Counted from the stretch's first letter, positions 25,618 through 38,734 are shown. The stretch is 64,000 nucleotides of DNA from Ichthyophthirius multifiliis (GCF_000220395.1 NW_004086313.1:1-64000), one strand, 5' to 3'. A program made the numbers and translations. The notes: generated by a model from the sequence alone, not told the origin.

Positions 25618-27867
25618 GAGCATTTATAATTTGTTTTTTTACAAATACACTATATTATATAATACTGTAAAAAATGAATAAATATTTTAATTTTTTAAAA
25701 TATTTATTAAATATATTAATTAATTTTTTTATAATATATTTTAATTTTTTTATTAATTATTGATAAAATATTTGTATATTCAAAAAATATATATAATTAT
25801 ATAATATTTTTATTTTATATATTAAGAAAAAAATCATATCTGAATATTTAATTAATAATAATAATATTAACTTTTAAATAATAAATTAATGCTTTTAAAA
25901 ATAAAGTTATTAATTAAAAAAATATAAATAAATTTTAAAACATAAAATTATTTAAAGAAAAATATTAATAAAATTTAAAACTGGTATTTATTACTTAAGA
26001 ATATAATTCTGATATTATTATCTGTTTAAGTTAATTACTAATACAAGGGTGTATCATAATTTACATTCAAATAAATTCCTATATTATTTTTATAAATAAA
26101 TAAACTAAAAGATTAAACACTTTTATTTGAATATTTTAATTTTTTCGGTCTTTTTTTTTTTGATTAAGTTTTATTAAAAAATTAAATATCCAATAACTTA
26201 TATTTGTGAAAAATTTTCATCATTATTAAAGCAAATACCAAATTATATCGCCATTAGCTTTTAATTCAAATATATATTAATTTATTAATAAATTAAATGT
26301 ATTTTAGTATTTTTTTTATCATACTATAAAATATAATTTTTAAATTATCTTTTTAATGTTATTTTTTTTAAAGTCATTGAGTTTTTTTAAAGTAATTATA
26401 GAAAAAATAAACCGTTCTAAAAAGTAATATTTATCTTTAGGCTTTTTGAATATATAAAGGAATTTATTTTTATATTTACTTATATCACACTTTATAAAGC
26501 ATTATATATATTATATTAATTAATTTTTTTAAAATTTTTAGTATTTAAAGAGTTTTAATTTATATTGCATTTTTTTCAGGATATACTTAATTTATAAAAT
26601 CGTGAAACCCCATATAATACATATAAATAGTATTCTACAATTTTTATTTATTTAAATTAAAAGTAAATATATAATTAAATTAAATTAAAAAATTTTAATT
26701 TAATTAAATTAAATTTTATTACCTTAATATGTAATATTTTAAAAGGAGGAAATTTCAAAAAATTGAAATATTTGATGTAAAAAGTTTAATAAAATCAATA
26801 ATACATTTATTAAATTCTACAAATAATATTTCTATAAAATAAAAAATTACATTTATAATAAGTTTGGTTATAAAAATTATTTGTTCGATTTTTTTATTTA
26901 TAAAATTATGACTTACAGTGAAATAATACAAAAAAAAGCAAACAGATTAATATAAGACTATAAGTTTTTTTTTTTTTTCGATGTTAAGTATATTATATAT
27001 AAGACTATAAGTTTTTTTTTTTTTCGATGTTAAGTATATTATTTTTGTTTAAAATGGATATGTTTTAAAATTAATAATATTTTTAATAAAAAAATATTAA
27101 TTTGAATATAAATTGAACGTAAAAATAATAAAACTGAATATAAAATAAACTTAATCAAAAAAAAAAAGATGGATGGACGGACGGGAAAAATTAGTAATGA
27201 TTTTTTTTGTTTTTGATTGAGTTTTTTAGATAAATTACATAAAAAAATAAAAAAAAATATGAATATATAATAAATATTATCTTAGTTATTTTTTTTTTAA
27301 TCAAGTTTTTATAATAAAAATAATTTTCATAAAAATAATTTTTTTCTGAAAAAAAAAAGAGCTTATACTTTTTAATAAAAAAATAATATATTAATAGATT
27401 TTCTAGAAAATAAAAGTCACTTTAAATTCAAAAAATAAGTCCAAATAATATTAATACTAATTTATATTATGAAAATTATTAATATAAATTTTTAAATAAA
27501 ATTGTAATGAAAAATTTTTTATTTCTGAATGTGTTTAAAAAAAAAGAATAAAATTATAGAATATATATACACAAGATAAATAAAATAAAAATAATTTTTA
27601 AAATATTAATTTGATTTTTTTTTTTTTATTTATTAAGAATATATATATATAAATATATATCTATATATATATAATTATTTAATAAAATCATATTTTATTA
27701 AAAAGTTTAATAAATCCTTATTTAAAAAAAGACCTTTTAGTTAATAACTATAATAAAAAATATTAATATAATAAATATACAAAAATTATTAAAAAATCAA
27801 AAAACAAATAAATATTAAATATTAAAATATATATATATATATATAAAAAAAACCAAAATATATTTTT
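25618..27867. other. large gene-free region
   Basis: About 2.25 kb with no followed coding frame on either strand. It holds the 47-bp tandem duplication at 26951-27043, a GC-richer 18-base block at 27168-27185 and many A or T runs. It lies between convergent genes (K+ channel side on plus, Nup98 on minus), so it is mostly 3-prime flank. Confidence 0.5.
26951..27043. repeat. tandem duplication, 47-bp unit, two copies
   Basis: The unit starts TATAAGACTATAAG, runs into a poly-T stretch, then CGATGTTAAGTATATTAT. Copy one is 26951-26997 with 14 T. Copy two is 26998-27043 with 13 T. Otherwise the copies look identical. Confidence 0.85.
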
Positions 27868-30163
27868 TCATTTTTAATTAATTTAAAAATTATTAACTCT
27901 AATTTTAAAAGAATCAGTTTCTTCATTGTAAGGTTCAACAATGGCCATATTATATTTATTTGCAAATTTATACACAAAGTTCTTTATTTCATGTACGCTA
28001 TTTGTTTCTTTTGCTAAATTTTTCTTCACATTAAAGAATTTTATTGTAGCTATACTATTTAAATCATATCCTACAGGCAAGGGAGGGTCAGAAAGTAAAT
28101 GAACTCCCTTTTAGTCAATAAAAATATCATTTTCAAATCTTCTATTAATTAAATTGATTCTGTTTTCAAAGCAAACCTCTGCATACTCATTTCTAATTGT
28201 AAAATTTTTATAGTTTTCTAATTATTCTCTAGTCATATTTTCAGCTTATTATATATCAGGAATAGTTGCATAACCTTCCGGTATAGTAAAAAGATGAGCT
28301 TGTTCTTCTTCAAAACTATTATTATAAGAAGAATTTATATTATTGCTTTCACTTTCATAACTTGGAGGTAAATATAAAGCATCTTCTAGTAATAAAAAAA
28401 CACCTATTATTTCATCCTTTTTTTATTTTTATTTTTATTTTATTTTTTAAAAATATATATATATACATCATCTTTAATAATTTATTAAATAGTAGAATTT
28501 TTATCAATGAAAATTTATTAATCTTAAACTAAATAATATAAATAATGGTTGTTTTTATAAATAGTGGTATTTTCAATAGGAATATGGTATTTTTCTTCTA
28601 TATAGTCAAAAGCTAAATTAATGATAAATTTTCCTGTATAATTTGATTTTAATTTTAAAGGAATTTACATTAGAGGCGAATTTTTATAGATTTTGACTTA
28701 AATAATTATATCGAATTCTTTGTTTTTATTTTTAATTTTTGATAAATATAATTCTGTAATACTTTTTTGATTATTTTATTAATTCTCAATATTCTAATAA
28801 GTCATTTTTTATAATAAATTTTCTTTTTCTATAAATGAAGGGATTGATTTTAACATTCCGCTTTTTTGAAATTCTTCTTCTTGTAAAGAAATAGAGAATT
28901 TTTCGTTTTTATTTAAAAAAACAGGATATTTATTGTAAAAGAAACTATCATTTATTGAACTTGTGTCTTAAATTTGAAATTATTTTTAACTAATTTATTT
29001 CTTTCTGTATTAGTCTTTTTATAAAATAACCCATTAATTTCTTTAAAAAGTATCGTTATAATATTTAATTTTATTGCTGAAAGGATTTTCAGTATTAGTA
29101 TTAGTATTTATGTTTTTCTATTTATAATATTCTATTATGTCTTATTCTTGGTGAATATTTTTTACATAATTATATTAGTTTATACTATATTTAAAAAAAT
29201 TTTCTTCTCCCCTTCTTTTTTCTTGTTATCTTCCTTATATATTTGTATCGTTTATTTATTTTACACTCTCATACATTTATTTTACGAATTTATTGTTTAA
29301 TTCTTATTCTTAATTTTATTCATTTTATTATTAAACGCCTGTGTTTTCTCCAAAAACACCACCTATATTTATATTTCCTCCAAAAATACCCCCTGTATTT
29401 GTTTATCCTCCTAAAAGACCGCCTGTATTAGTACTATTTCCACCAAAAATACCTCCTGTATTACTTGTGTTTCCTCCACAAAAAAGACCTGTATTACTTG
29501 TGGTTCCTCCAAAAATTCCTCCTCCAGTATTAGTTTATTATCCAAAAAGAGATCCTCCAGTAGCAGTGGATCCTCCGAACAAGCATCCACCTGCAGAATT
29601 ATTAGTACTATTGGGTTAAGTACCGAATAATCCACCTGTAGTGCCTTATGTACCTTAAAAATTTTTAGTATTTGATGCCTAAGCTGTTTATCCAAACAAA
29701 CTAGCTCCTTATTAATTATTTTGATTTTAAAATAAATTATTTCCAGGAATTGTAGCTGATTATGGAGCTCCGAATAAACCTGGCGCACTATTATTGGTAT
29801 TTTAAACTTAAGGATTTCCTAAAAAACCACCTGTATTTGATTATTATGTTTATAATGTTCCTTTTATTATAGTATTTTTAGTATTTATATATATATATTT
29901 TTTTTTATACCTTTAGGAGGAGGAATATTTCCTTATGAAATTTATTTTTTATCATTTAATTATAATTAAAATAATGATAAATTTTTAAATTATTCGGATC
30001 CTGAAATGCAATTTATAGAAAAATGGTATGTTTCTTTGTTTTTTACTTATGATTATGCTACTGTTTAATTTTAAGGCTAACAAGGTCTAAAATTAACTCC
30101 TATAGTGCTTGATTAAAATAAATTCCCTTGCTATTAATTAGGTTAATTAAGTTAAAATTACAT
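27868..30163 (-). CDS. NUP98: Nup98-type GLFG nucleoporin
   Basis: Minus-strand gene, ATG 30163-30161 to TGA 27870-27868, introns 29861-29910 and 28417-28466 (50 nt each); exons total 2,196 nt (731 aa). A GLEBS-like segment lies near residues 20-70 (YHFSINCISGSEQF..LSLFQLQLND), the element that binds the mRNA export factor Rae1/Gle2 in Nup98. An FG region follows with GLFGAP, LFGQ, GGLFGT, GSLFGQ and many GGIFGG repeats. The middle is long and K/Q-rich. The C-terminal ~150 residues match the Nup98 autopeptidase fold: GYATIPDI, LPVGYDLNSIATIKF, YNEETDSFKIRVNNF. It should line the nuclear pore and form part of its FG barrier. The cleavage motif HFS is replaced by NFQ and only a five-residue tail follows, so self-cleavage is unlikely. 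Confidence 0.9.
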
Positions 30164-31840
30164 ATAAAGTCTTTTTTTTATTTAATTTTTTTTTTTTTTT
30201 TGTCTAATAAATAAATTTATTTTATAAATAAAAATAAGTAAAAAAAAATATATTTAAAAATTAATATTATATTTTATTTTTATTTTATTTAGTTTTTTTT
30301 TTAAAAAAAAAGAAATTTAAAAGAGTAGTTTAATTTATAATTTATTTTTTGAAAATTTCTAAGATAAAATATAAAATAACATTTATTCTATCTTATTTTA
30401 ATATATAACAAAAGAACATAAATACTAAATTTAAATAAATTATAGTAAGAATAAGAAAATTATTCAAATTGTACCTTTTTAATAATTAATAAACTTTATA
30501 TAACTTTTTAAAATTAGATAATTATAAATAATGTATTCTATTAAATAAGTTGAAATTACTTTTATTAAATATTTTAATTATATTTTATTTTTATTTTTAA
30601 TTTTTTATATTTATATTAACAGGGCCAATGTTCACTTTTTATAAAATTATTAATTTTTTTTTTTTTTTTTTTCCTAAATTAAAGTTTAAATAATTTTATT
30701 AGAATTTTAATTTGATTTTCTATAAAATACAAGAAAAATTATATATAATGTTTAAAAATAATTTTTTTATTTAGAATTATATTTATTTTATAGATTTTTT
30801 TTATTTTATTAAGAAAAAAAAATATATATTTAGAATATTAATTATCATTCTTAATAATAAAAAACACTTTAAATTTATTATTGTAATTAAATTAGCAATT
30901 AAATATAATTAATTAAAATTAAAAAATAAAAAAACAATATTATTCTTTAGATTATTTTTTTAAAATACATTTATATTCTAATCTTAACTATATTATTTTA
31001 ACCAAAAGTTACTTAAATAGTAAATATATATTTATAATATAATTTTATAAATTATATAAATATATTTCATATATTTATAATTTTTATTCAGTATTTTTTA
31101 CATTAATATGTTAATTTGATAATATTTTGATATTTATTGGTTTAAATATCAAATCATGTAACTATATCATATGTAAAAAAAAAAAAAAAAAAATTAAAAT
31201 TTTAATTTATCTTAAATTTCAATGAATTTTTGTTATAGTAAATATATTTTAATATAATTAAAAAAAAATATTTCAAATATTGTATTTTTTAAAAAGTATT
31301 AAATAACATTAGTATTTTTATAATTTTTTTTATTAATTTATAAATTAAATTAATAATAAATATTTATTACTGATTTATATTATTATTGTTTTTTTTTTAA
31401 ATAAATATATTAATCAATAACAAAAAAAAGAAATTTATTATCCATTTTTAATGACTTTTTTTTTTATTTGATTGACTTTTTTAATAAAAAATTAAAGAAA
31501 ACAATAATATTAGCAAATAATATCATTTTAAAAAGAAGAATAGAAGTATATTTTAAATTAGTTTTAAAATCTATAATTAATTTCAGAATCAATTTAGTTA
31601 ATAATTTCTACTTAAAATATAATATATTAGATATATATTAATTTTATTTTCATGTTTTTAATAAGGATTTTCAGTTTATAATATTAAATTTAAATATTTA
31701 TTAGAAAAAATTAATATTATTTTAATTTATAAATTTAAAAATTTTCTAATTTAAAAAAAAATTAAATATAAATTATAATATATAGAAAAACGATTTTTAT
31801 TCTAATAAAATATATTTATATAAAAAAAAAAATAATAAAC
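30164..31840. other. intergenic region between divergent genes
   Basis: Nup98 (minus) and the DNAI7-like gene (plus) start on either side. The sequence is A/T-rich with long T runs (about 30654-30672) and an A run near 31176-31193. No coding frame was seen. Confidence 0.5.
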
Positions 31841-34324
31841 ATGGATTTTGCAAGCAATCTAATTTTAAAATAAAATTTATACCCAATAAACAAAAAAAAC
31901 CTAAATAATAAGGTTCATCTCCTCGAGAATTGAAGCTAAAGGATTTTAATACATCAAAACCATAAATAAATTATAAAAAAACTACTTAATCTACTGACGT
32001 GAGGCAAAATACATTGTAAATTAGGCCAGGAGGAGGAGGAATATTGACAAAAATTAAAACATAGAATTAATTAAATAAGAAACCTCAATTATAGTAAAAG
32101 AACCATAAAAAATAAACAAAAAAATAAGAATTAGAAAATTGTTTTAATTTATTATTTATATATATATATTTTTTTTTATTAAATTCATTTTTTTTTTTTT
32201 TTTCTAAAATTTAAAGAAATATTATTTGATGAAGAAGAAAGAAAAAAAATAGAAGAAGAAGAAAGGAGATGTAAAACAAAAAAATTAATAATTACAAAAA
32301 AAATTAATTTAAAATAGAATTCGAATTAGACAAATTTAGGTATTTACAAGAACAAAAATTATCAAAAGAAGAAAAAGAAAGATTGCTTTTTGAAGTAAAA
32401 TAAAAAAGCAAAAAAGCAAAACAACATAAACATAAAAAAAGTAAGAAAAAGAAGCTGAATTTTAATTAAGATTTGAAGCTCGAATATATGCAGAGGAAAA
32501 AAAACTTCGTGAATAATTAGAATGGTAAATATATTTAAGTTGTTAAACAAAACCAGATCCAGAAAGCGAGAAAAGTCAAAATTAATACATATATTAATAT
32601 GATGAAATTAATACAATAGATTAAATCGAAAAAGTGTCTTTTTATTTAAAAAAAAGCGATTATTCTGAAGGAGTTATAGATGATCTTTAAGAATCATATT
32701 TTAAAGCATTATCAGATAATAAATATGAGAAAATAGATTATTATTAAAAATATATTCATAAAATAAGAAATATTACAATTTAAAAAGTTTAATAAATATT
32801 ATTTTTAATATTTAAAAATCAAGAAAACTATATTTCTTAAAAAAATATTGAATGTATATTTTATTTTAATATAGTATTTTTTTTATAAATATAAATAAAA
32901 AATAAAAGTGTAAAAACTAGAAAAGATTACTATAGAATAAGAAAATATAAAATAAATAATTACTAATATTCTCACAAAACCAGAAAATCGTTTTTATTAT
33001 GAAATGTTCCAATTATTTAATTCAGATTTTTTCCAAATTTCGTTCTTTTGGTAACCTATATCAAAAACAGGATATAGAATAAAACCTATAGAATTCAAAA
33101 CGAACAATTTTATGTTGGAAATGCCCAAAAATCTAACTAATTAATCTGTTATACTTAGAACTATATGGACAAAAGAAAATTATTTATACAAAGATAAGTA
33201 AAAATATTTTACTTTAGGAGGCCTGTATGATTGTAAATGCTATAATATGTTACCTTTTATGACTAAAAATAAAAAATATTAAATAAAAATTGATTTTTAT
33301 GAACCATAAGAATGTATGAAGGCTATAAAATACCCTCCAGAAAATACTGGCTTATAAGGAAATTTTTCGTTTTTAAAAGGTGCTTTTAATGTTCCTGATT
33401 ATGTTTATTTACCTGAAGATTTTACACCAAAACTAGATGTTTTTATTGTAAAATTATAAAAAAATATATATTAATATATTTATATTGATATATAAAATAT
33501 ATATATATATATATATTTATATTATATATAATTTATTTAGGAAAACTTAGGATGGACAGAAGAACATATTAATTTAATTAAATATGATAATTAAACAAAA
33601 CATGTTTAATTTTAAACTAAAATATTGGCTCCTTTAGCTTGTATACTTCCATTAGATGCAGACTATCCTTATTAAAGTTTCCATATGAAAAGCTTTCAAG
33701 ATTAACTCGTTAGTCTTAATTTGAAAAGTAATCTTTTTTTATATTAATAACTTACATATTTTTATTATAAAATAAAGCTAAAGAGGCATTTGTTTAAAAT
33801 TTTTAATTAACTCAGAATCAGTTTAAATTTAAGACTTTTAGCATTTGTATATATAAAAAGAATGCTCTTATATTCAAATGTTATAATAATTAAAAAATAT
33901 AGGAATTAATTTAATGCCTGACTTTGAAAATGATTATAAAATATCAGATGTTGAAAATAAAGCTTTATAAGAAGTTTTAATGTTAATAAAATGTTTCTAA
34001 ATATAAAGCAATATTTAAAATCGTAACATAGGAAACGATTAAATTATTTTCGATATTAAATAAAATTATGAATTTAAAGAATCTGAGGAATTCTAATGGG
34101 TTTAAACAAATATTTGGTGCAATAAATGTAGCCTGTTTGATTAAAAAAATAAACCTTTAGGTGTTAGTCACAGTATGGTTTCTTAAATATTCTAAAGTCA
34201 TTAAAATATATTGGAAAATTTAACTTAAGATGTGATTGATAAAATGGAAGATGTGCTTAATGCTGATTTTTAGAATAATTTAAGAAGATTTTTAAAATTA
34301 TCGAAAATTGTGGCTTTTTCATGA
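31841..34324 (+). CDS. DNAI7/CASC1-like axonemal dynein-associated protein
   Basis: Plus-strand gene, ATG 31841 to TGA 34322-34324. Introns: 32141-32216, 32271-32317, 32395-32441, 32854-32908, 33448-33540 and 33728-33785. The N-terminal third is a charged helix (LFDEEERKKIEEEERR, YLQEQKLSKEEKERLL, AEEKKLREQLEW). Later segments resemble CASC1/IC97: GGLYDCKCYNMLPF, PPENTGLQGNFSFLKG, LGWTEEHINLIKYD, ILPLDADYPYQSFHMK, and a QMLQQLKNIGINLMP helix. In algae and animals this protein associates with inner-arm dynein in the ciliary axoneme. The six introns leave the sum one base short of a codon multiple. Either one A is missing from the 8-A run at about 31891-31898 (702 aa) or a 29-nt intron is present near 31910-31940 (692 aa). 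Confidence 0.65.
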
Positions 34325-34732
34325 AATTTAATTCCTTTTTTATTTAAAAATAAACTTGATTTTTTTTACTTTTATTATAATCTACATTTACATTATTAAA
34401 ATGTATTATATATTAAAATATTTAATTTTTAAACATATAAATTTGATATTTATAAGTATGAATATCGCTAAAAATATAAAAATTACATATTTAAAAATTT
34501 AAAAATATAAAATATTTATGTCAATATAATTAAAAATTTAATATTATTTATTTTAAAGAAAAAAATTTAAATTATAAAAAAAATAATTTATTATTAACAA
34601 AATAAAAATTAAGTCGAAATTTTAAAGTATTAATAAAAAAAAAGTAAACTGTAAAATTCACTTTTATTTTAAAATATAAAAAGATTATTTTTTATTTATT
34701 ATAAATATTTATTAATATAATAAATAAATTGT
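34325..34732. other. intergenic spacer between convergent genes
   Basis: About 400 bases of A/T sequence between the stops of the DNAI7-like gene (plus) and the ABCG gene (minus). No feature was seen. Confidence 0.5.
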
Positions 34733-35027
34733 TCAATTTAGTTTTTATGTACTTAGCTTTAAAAATAAAAGTGATATAATATTCATAAATAATGCTAAGC
34801 CTATTAAAATACCTAATGCTTCCCAAATTGAAAAATCGAAATCTTTTATTTATTTTTTTAAAAATAAATAATATCTAAAATACCAAAAGTTTTAATAGGA
34901 TCATAATTAATTTCTACAAATACTAATCCATTTAACTAGTTTATCATTAATGCATTTAATGAATATCTAAATGGCTAAAATATAAAAAAATAAATAAAAT
35001 AATATATATATTATATATTATATATAT

Positions 35028-35058
<31 letters not shown>

Positions 35059-36361
35059 TTATTTTTATATAAATTACTGAAATATATTATATCCAACTAA
35101 TCCAAGATGGCATCTTACTTAAATTAATATAAAACCCTGCAAATAATGCAAATGAATATAATAGCATCTTTTCGAAATATATATAAAATATAAAAGAAAT
35201 TAAAATATACTGGTGATATAGCTGTTACAACAGTATTATTTGTAAAAATACTTCCAATCATTAAACCTAACCCATTTCCGGCTAAAGAAAGCACAACTAA
35301 AATTAAACCTTTATTTATATTTAAAATTTTATATATTTTATAAAAAATACATGATATTCCAAATCCTTCAGTTCTCTATGAAGTTAGCCAATAAATTATT
35401 GAATTAAATAATATAGGATATAAAATAACATAAGGAATTTCGACAATAAGCTTTCCATAAAAATAAGAATAAACTCTATATGTGTTTGAGTTTTCTTCTT
35501 TTAAAAATAAGTTTCGTTCCTTAGGAACTATTATAAAAAAAATGCTAAACCAAAAAAATATAAAAATATAATACACAATTAAACATAAGTTATCATAATA
35601 TTTAAAAATATAGCTATAGAAATAAAAAACATTAAACCAGTAATATTTGAGACCCATTTAACTATTTAATTTTAATCTTTACTATCAATTGAAGGTTAGT
35701 CTTGTCCAATAAACCACCATAGACTAGAAACAAGAAAACATAAAATAATTAATTAAATTATTTTAGATTTTAAGAGCAATGGTTATCTTTTAAAATTAAG
35801 AAAAGCCCTATGTGCAATTACTTTAGTTTCGTAAATAAAAGGATTTGTTTTTATTATTTGTATTATTTTTTCTTGTTTGTCAATACAAAAGTTTTCTATT
35901 TCTTATAATATATTATTTTGTATATTTTAATCATATGCACTTTTTGAAAATAATTGATAAGAAATGTCTTTTGAATTAAGAATAAACATGAAAAAATCAG
36001 CAGGATTGCAAAATTATGGAAATTCATAATCGTTATTTTATAAATATTAAACTATTTAATCAGCTTTTCCTTAATAAACTGTTTAACCATCTTATAATAA
36101 AAGTAACCTATCAAGTTATTAAAAAATTTCACTGTTAGGTTAATTTATAGTAAAGATTATAGTTTTTCCATCTTATGTAGATAATTATTATAATATGTTT
36201 ATTAATTATAGTGATGAAAAATTATCAAGACCAGTTGTGGGTTCTATATAAAAAATTTTATTAAATTTTTGAAATATAAAAAAGTATATTGATATATATA
36301 TTAAAAAATTAATAATATATAAAAGAATTTAAATAAATATTAAAGCAATAATAATATATTA

Positions 36362-36404
<43 letters not shown>

Positions 36405-37312
36405 ATAAATATATTTATATTTTTTTTTTTTTTATATATATATATATATATAAATCTAATATTTAATATAATATTAATATACATATAATATATATTCAAT
36501 ATTAATTATTTTTCATAATGTATATTTATAAATACCATCTAATATTATTAATTCAGGATTATTAATTAATTCAATTCCTATATTAGTTCTTTTTCTTTCT
36601 CCAATACTTATTCCTTTAACATAAACTCCACCAACCTGTATTATTTATTTATTATTATTTATTTTTCAAGTAAATATAGATATATTTTTAATACAAATAA
36701 AAATTTGTTACAAAACTATTTTAGCAATTTTCTAGTTTTAGTTTTTGAACTATTTAATTTACTTTTTGTTAAATATCTATATTTTATTATATAAGCTTTA
36801 GTTTTGCTGCAAATTCGATTGTTTCTATATATATTATATTTTACTTTGTTTAAATTTTTAATATTTTATTACCTCTAACTGTCAACGTTTCTAATAATAT
36901 ATCGTCTTAAAAAACAAATGCTGATGTACTACTAAATTAAATAGAATTATATTTGTAATTATTCATATAAATCTAAATATAAAAAATAAATAAACTTTAT
37001 TAATATATTTTTTTTGAATAACTTCTCCCTATATTTTGTATTATTTATTATTATCAAGTTTTTTTGCTAAAACATTTAAAAAAGTCGTTTTTCCTGAACC
37101 TTTTTTTTTTTTTTTTTTAATTTTAAATGGTATTTTATTTTACCTGAAGGACCCATTATAGCTAATGTTTGGCCAGAAATTACATATCCAGTACAATTTT
37201 ATAATAATGTTTTATATTTTTTACTTTTGACAGAATTTTTGTCAATAACTTCAACATTTAAATTAATCCATTTTAAGTTAAATTTTTATTTTCCAAGCAA
37301 AGGCGCATTCAT
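34733..37312 (-). CDS. ABCG-type half transporter
   Basis: Minus-strand gene, ATG 37312-37310 to TGA 34735-34733. Nine introns: 34843-34883, 34975-35077, 35168-35210, 35545-35576 (32 nt), 36244-36535 (292 nt, long), 36636-36711, 36825-36872, 36973-37022 and 37100-37143. Exons total 1,851 nt (616 aa), the usual half-transporter size. The nucleotide-binding domain comes first: Walker A GPSGSGKTT, Q-loop FQDDILLETLTVRE, signature GISIGERKR, Walker B LIILDEPTTGLD, then FTINQPNSEIFQQLD. The membrane domain follows: RNLFLKEENSNTYRVYSYF, IVEIPYVILYPILF and a final FSIWEALGILIGLALF. NBD-before-TMD order defines ABCG; these dimerise to export lipids or small molecules. The signature has I instead of the first G of SGGE. 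The upstream in-frame ATG at 37513 lies in the neighbour's coding end and was not used. Confidence 0.88.
36366..36401. repeat. (TA)n tract inside the long ABCG intron
   Basis: Alternating TA run within intron 36244-36535; a second one follows near 36434-36452. Confidence 0.8.
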
Positions 37313-37454
37313 ATTTTTTTTTTTAATAATTCTTATATATAAAAAAGTAATAAAAAAAATATATATATAATTTATTAAAAATATAAATAGAATAAAAAAA
37401 AAATTCTTAAAATAAAAAAAAAAATGAAAATTATATATCTTAATAACAAAAAAT

Positions 37455-38411
37455 TCAAATATTTTCATATTATTAAATAAAATTAAGTTTTCCTTCACTT
37501 CTATATTTTTCAATTTCTTAATTATCTAACCAATTAGTTATTTTTCCTTCTTCCCAAACACCAATTTTATCTTACTAACCTTTAGAAATTTACATTCTGA
37601 ACCCATGCTATTTTCCCATTTTCTATTATTCAATATATTTCTTCCCATCAGCCTAAACAAAAACACCTAATCCATGCTTTTTGTCTTCAAAATATTCACC
37701 TTCATAATATTTCCCATCAGGCCATTTAATATTGCCTTTTCCATGCATTTTATTCTAAATCCAATCTCCTTCATAAACTCTTCCGTCAGGCGATCTATAA
37801 ATACCGTTTCCCTCAATCACATTATTTTTAAATTCTCCTTCATATTCAGATTTATCAGAAAATTTTAAATATCCTTTCCCTTCTTTTTGACCATTGACGT
37901 ATAATCCTTCATGTTTTGCATGATCAGGCCAAATTTCAACTCCGTTTCCATGTTATTTATCATCTTTCCATTAACCTTCGTATTTGGCTCCATTTACGTG
38001 ATAATATATACCAAAGCCATTAGCTTTATCGTTAGACCATTCTCCATCGTATATATCACCTGAAGAATGGGTTAATTTACCCCTTCCATATGATTTATTT
38101 TGTTGCCAATAACCTTCATATTATGAACCATTTGCCCATTTTTATTTTCCATAACCATCTTTCATTCCATTTAACCATTCTCCTTCATATATAACTCCCT
38201 TTTCTAATGTGATTGGAGGGAGTTTTTATCTTTCGAGGTTTTCTGATTCATATTTACAATCTATGCTCGTATTTTAGTTAAATTTATCGTAATTATTTTA
38301 TACTCAATTTTATTGAATTATTACTTTTTATGAAGGAAAATTTAAAAATTCATTTTTTAATTCGTTTTTAATTTCTCCTTATTTTTATAAACAACATGAA
38401 CAGTTTCCCAT
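37455..38411 (-). CDS. MORN-repeat protein
   Basis: Minus-strand gene, TGA at 37457-37455. The body is about eight MORN repeats: [84 protein letters not shown] and [14 protein letters not shown] among them. MORN arrays are associated with membranes or the cytoskeleton. The start chosen, ATG 38411-38409, gives MGNCSC, a plausible myristoylation and palmitoylation site. Reading straight on meets one in-frame TGA near 38304. A 132-nt GT..AG intron at 38261-38392 removes it and keeps frame, giving 274 aa. That intron is longer than most here, so the N-terminus is the weak point. The ABCG gene follows on the same strand 142 bases downstream. Confidence 0.8.
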
Positions 38412-38734
38412 GATTTTTTTTTTTAAACAAAAAAAAAATTATCTTTTAAATACCTTATTTTTTATAAAAAATGTTAATACTAAATCTAATAAAATTCATG
38501 AATTAAATATTTTTTAAATAAGATAATAATATAAAAATAAAATGCTCATATTTTATAATAAAATAAATAATAAATGTATTATTTTAAATGCAAATAAAAT
38601 AAAAAAATTATTTATATAAATATTGCTTTTTTTTTCTTTTTTTTTTTTCTAATAATTACATATGTAAAATATATTATAAAAAATTATTAATATAAATTTA
38701 TTTATTTTATATTGTTTAAGATACTGTTTTATTT

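Noticed and set aside
29341-29619. Plus-strand ORF rich in proline (PPKIPP repeats)
   Set aside because: It is the exact antisense of the GLFG/FG repeats of the Nup98 gene; Gly-rich codons read backwards give Pro.
37286-37513. In-frame N-terminal extension of the ABCG protein from ATG 37513
   Set aside because: It overlaps the end of the MORN gene and the A/T spacer; MNAPLLGK at 37312 is a natural start after an A-rich leader.
38290-38310. Selenocysteine at the in-frame TGA of the MORN gene
   Set aside because: An in-phase GT..AG intron explains the TGA more simply, and no SECIS-like element was identified.
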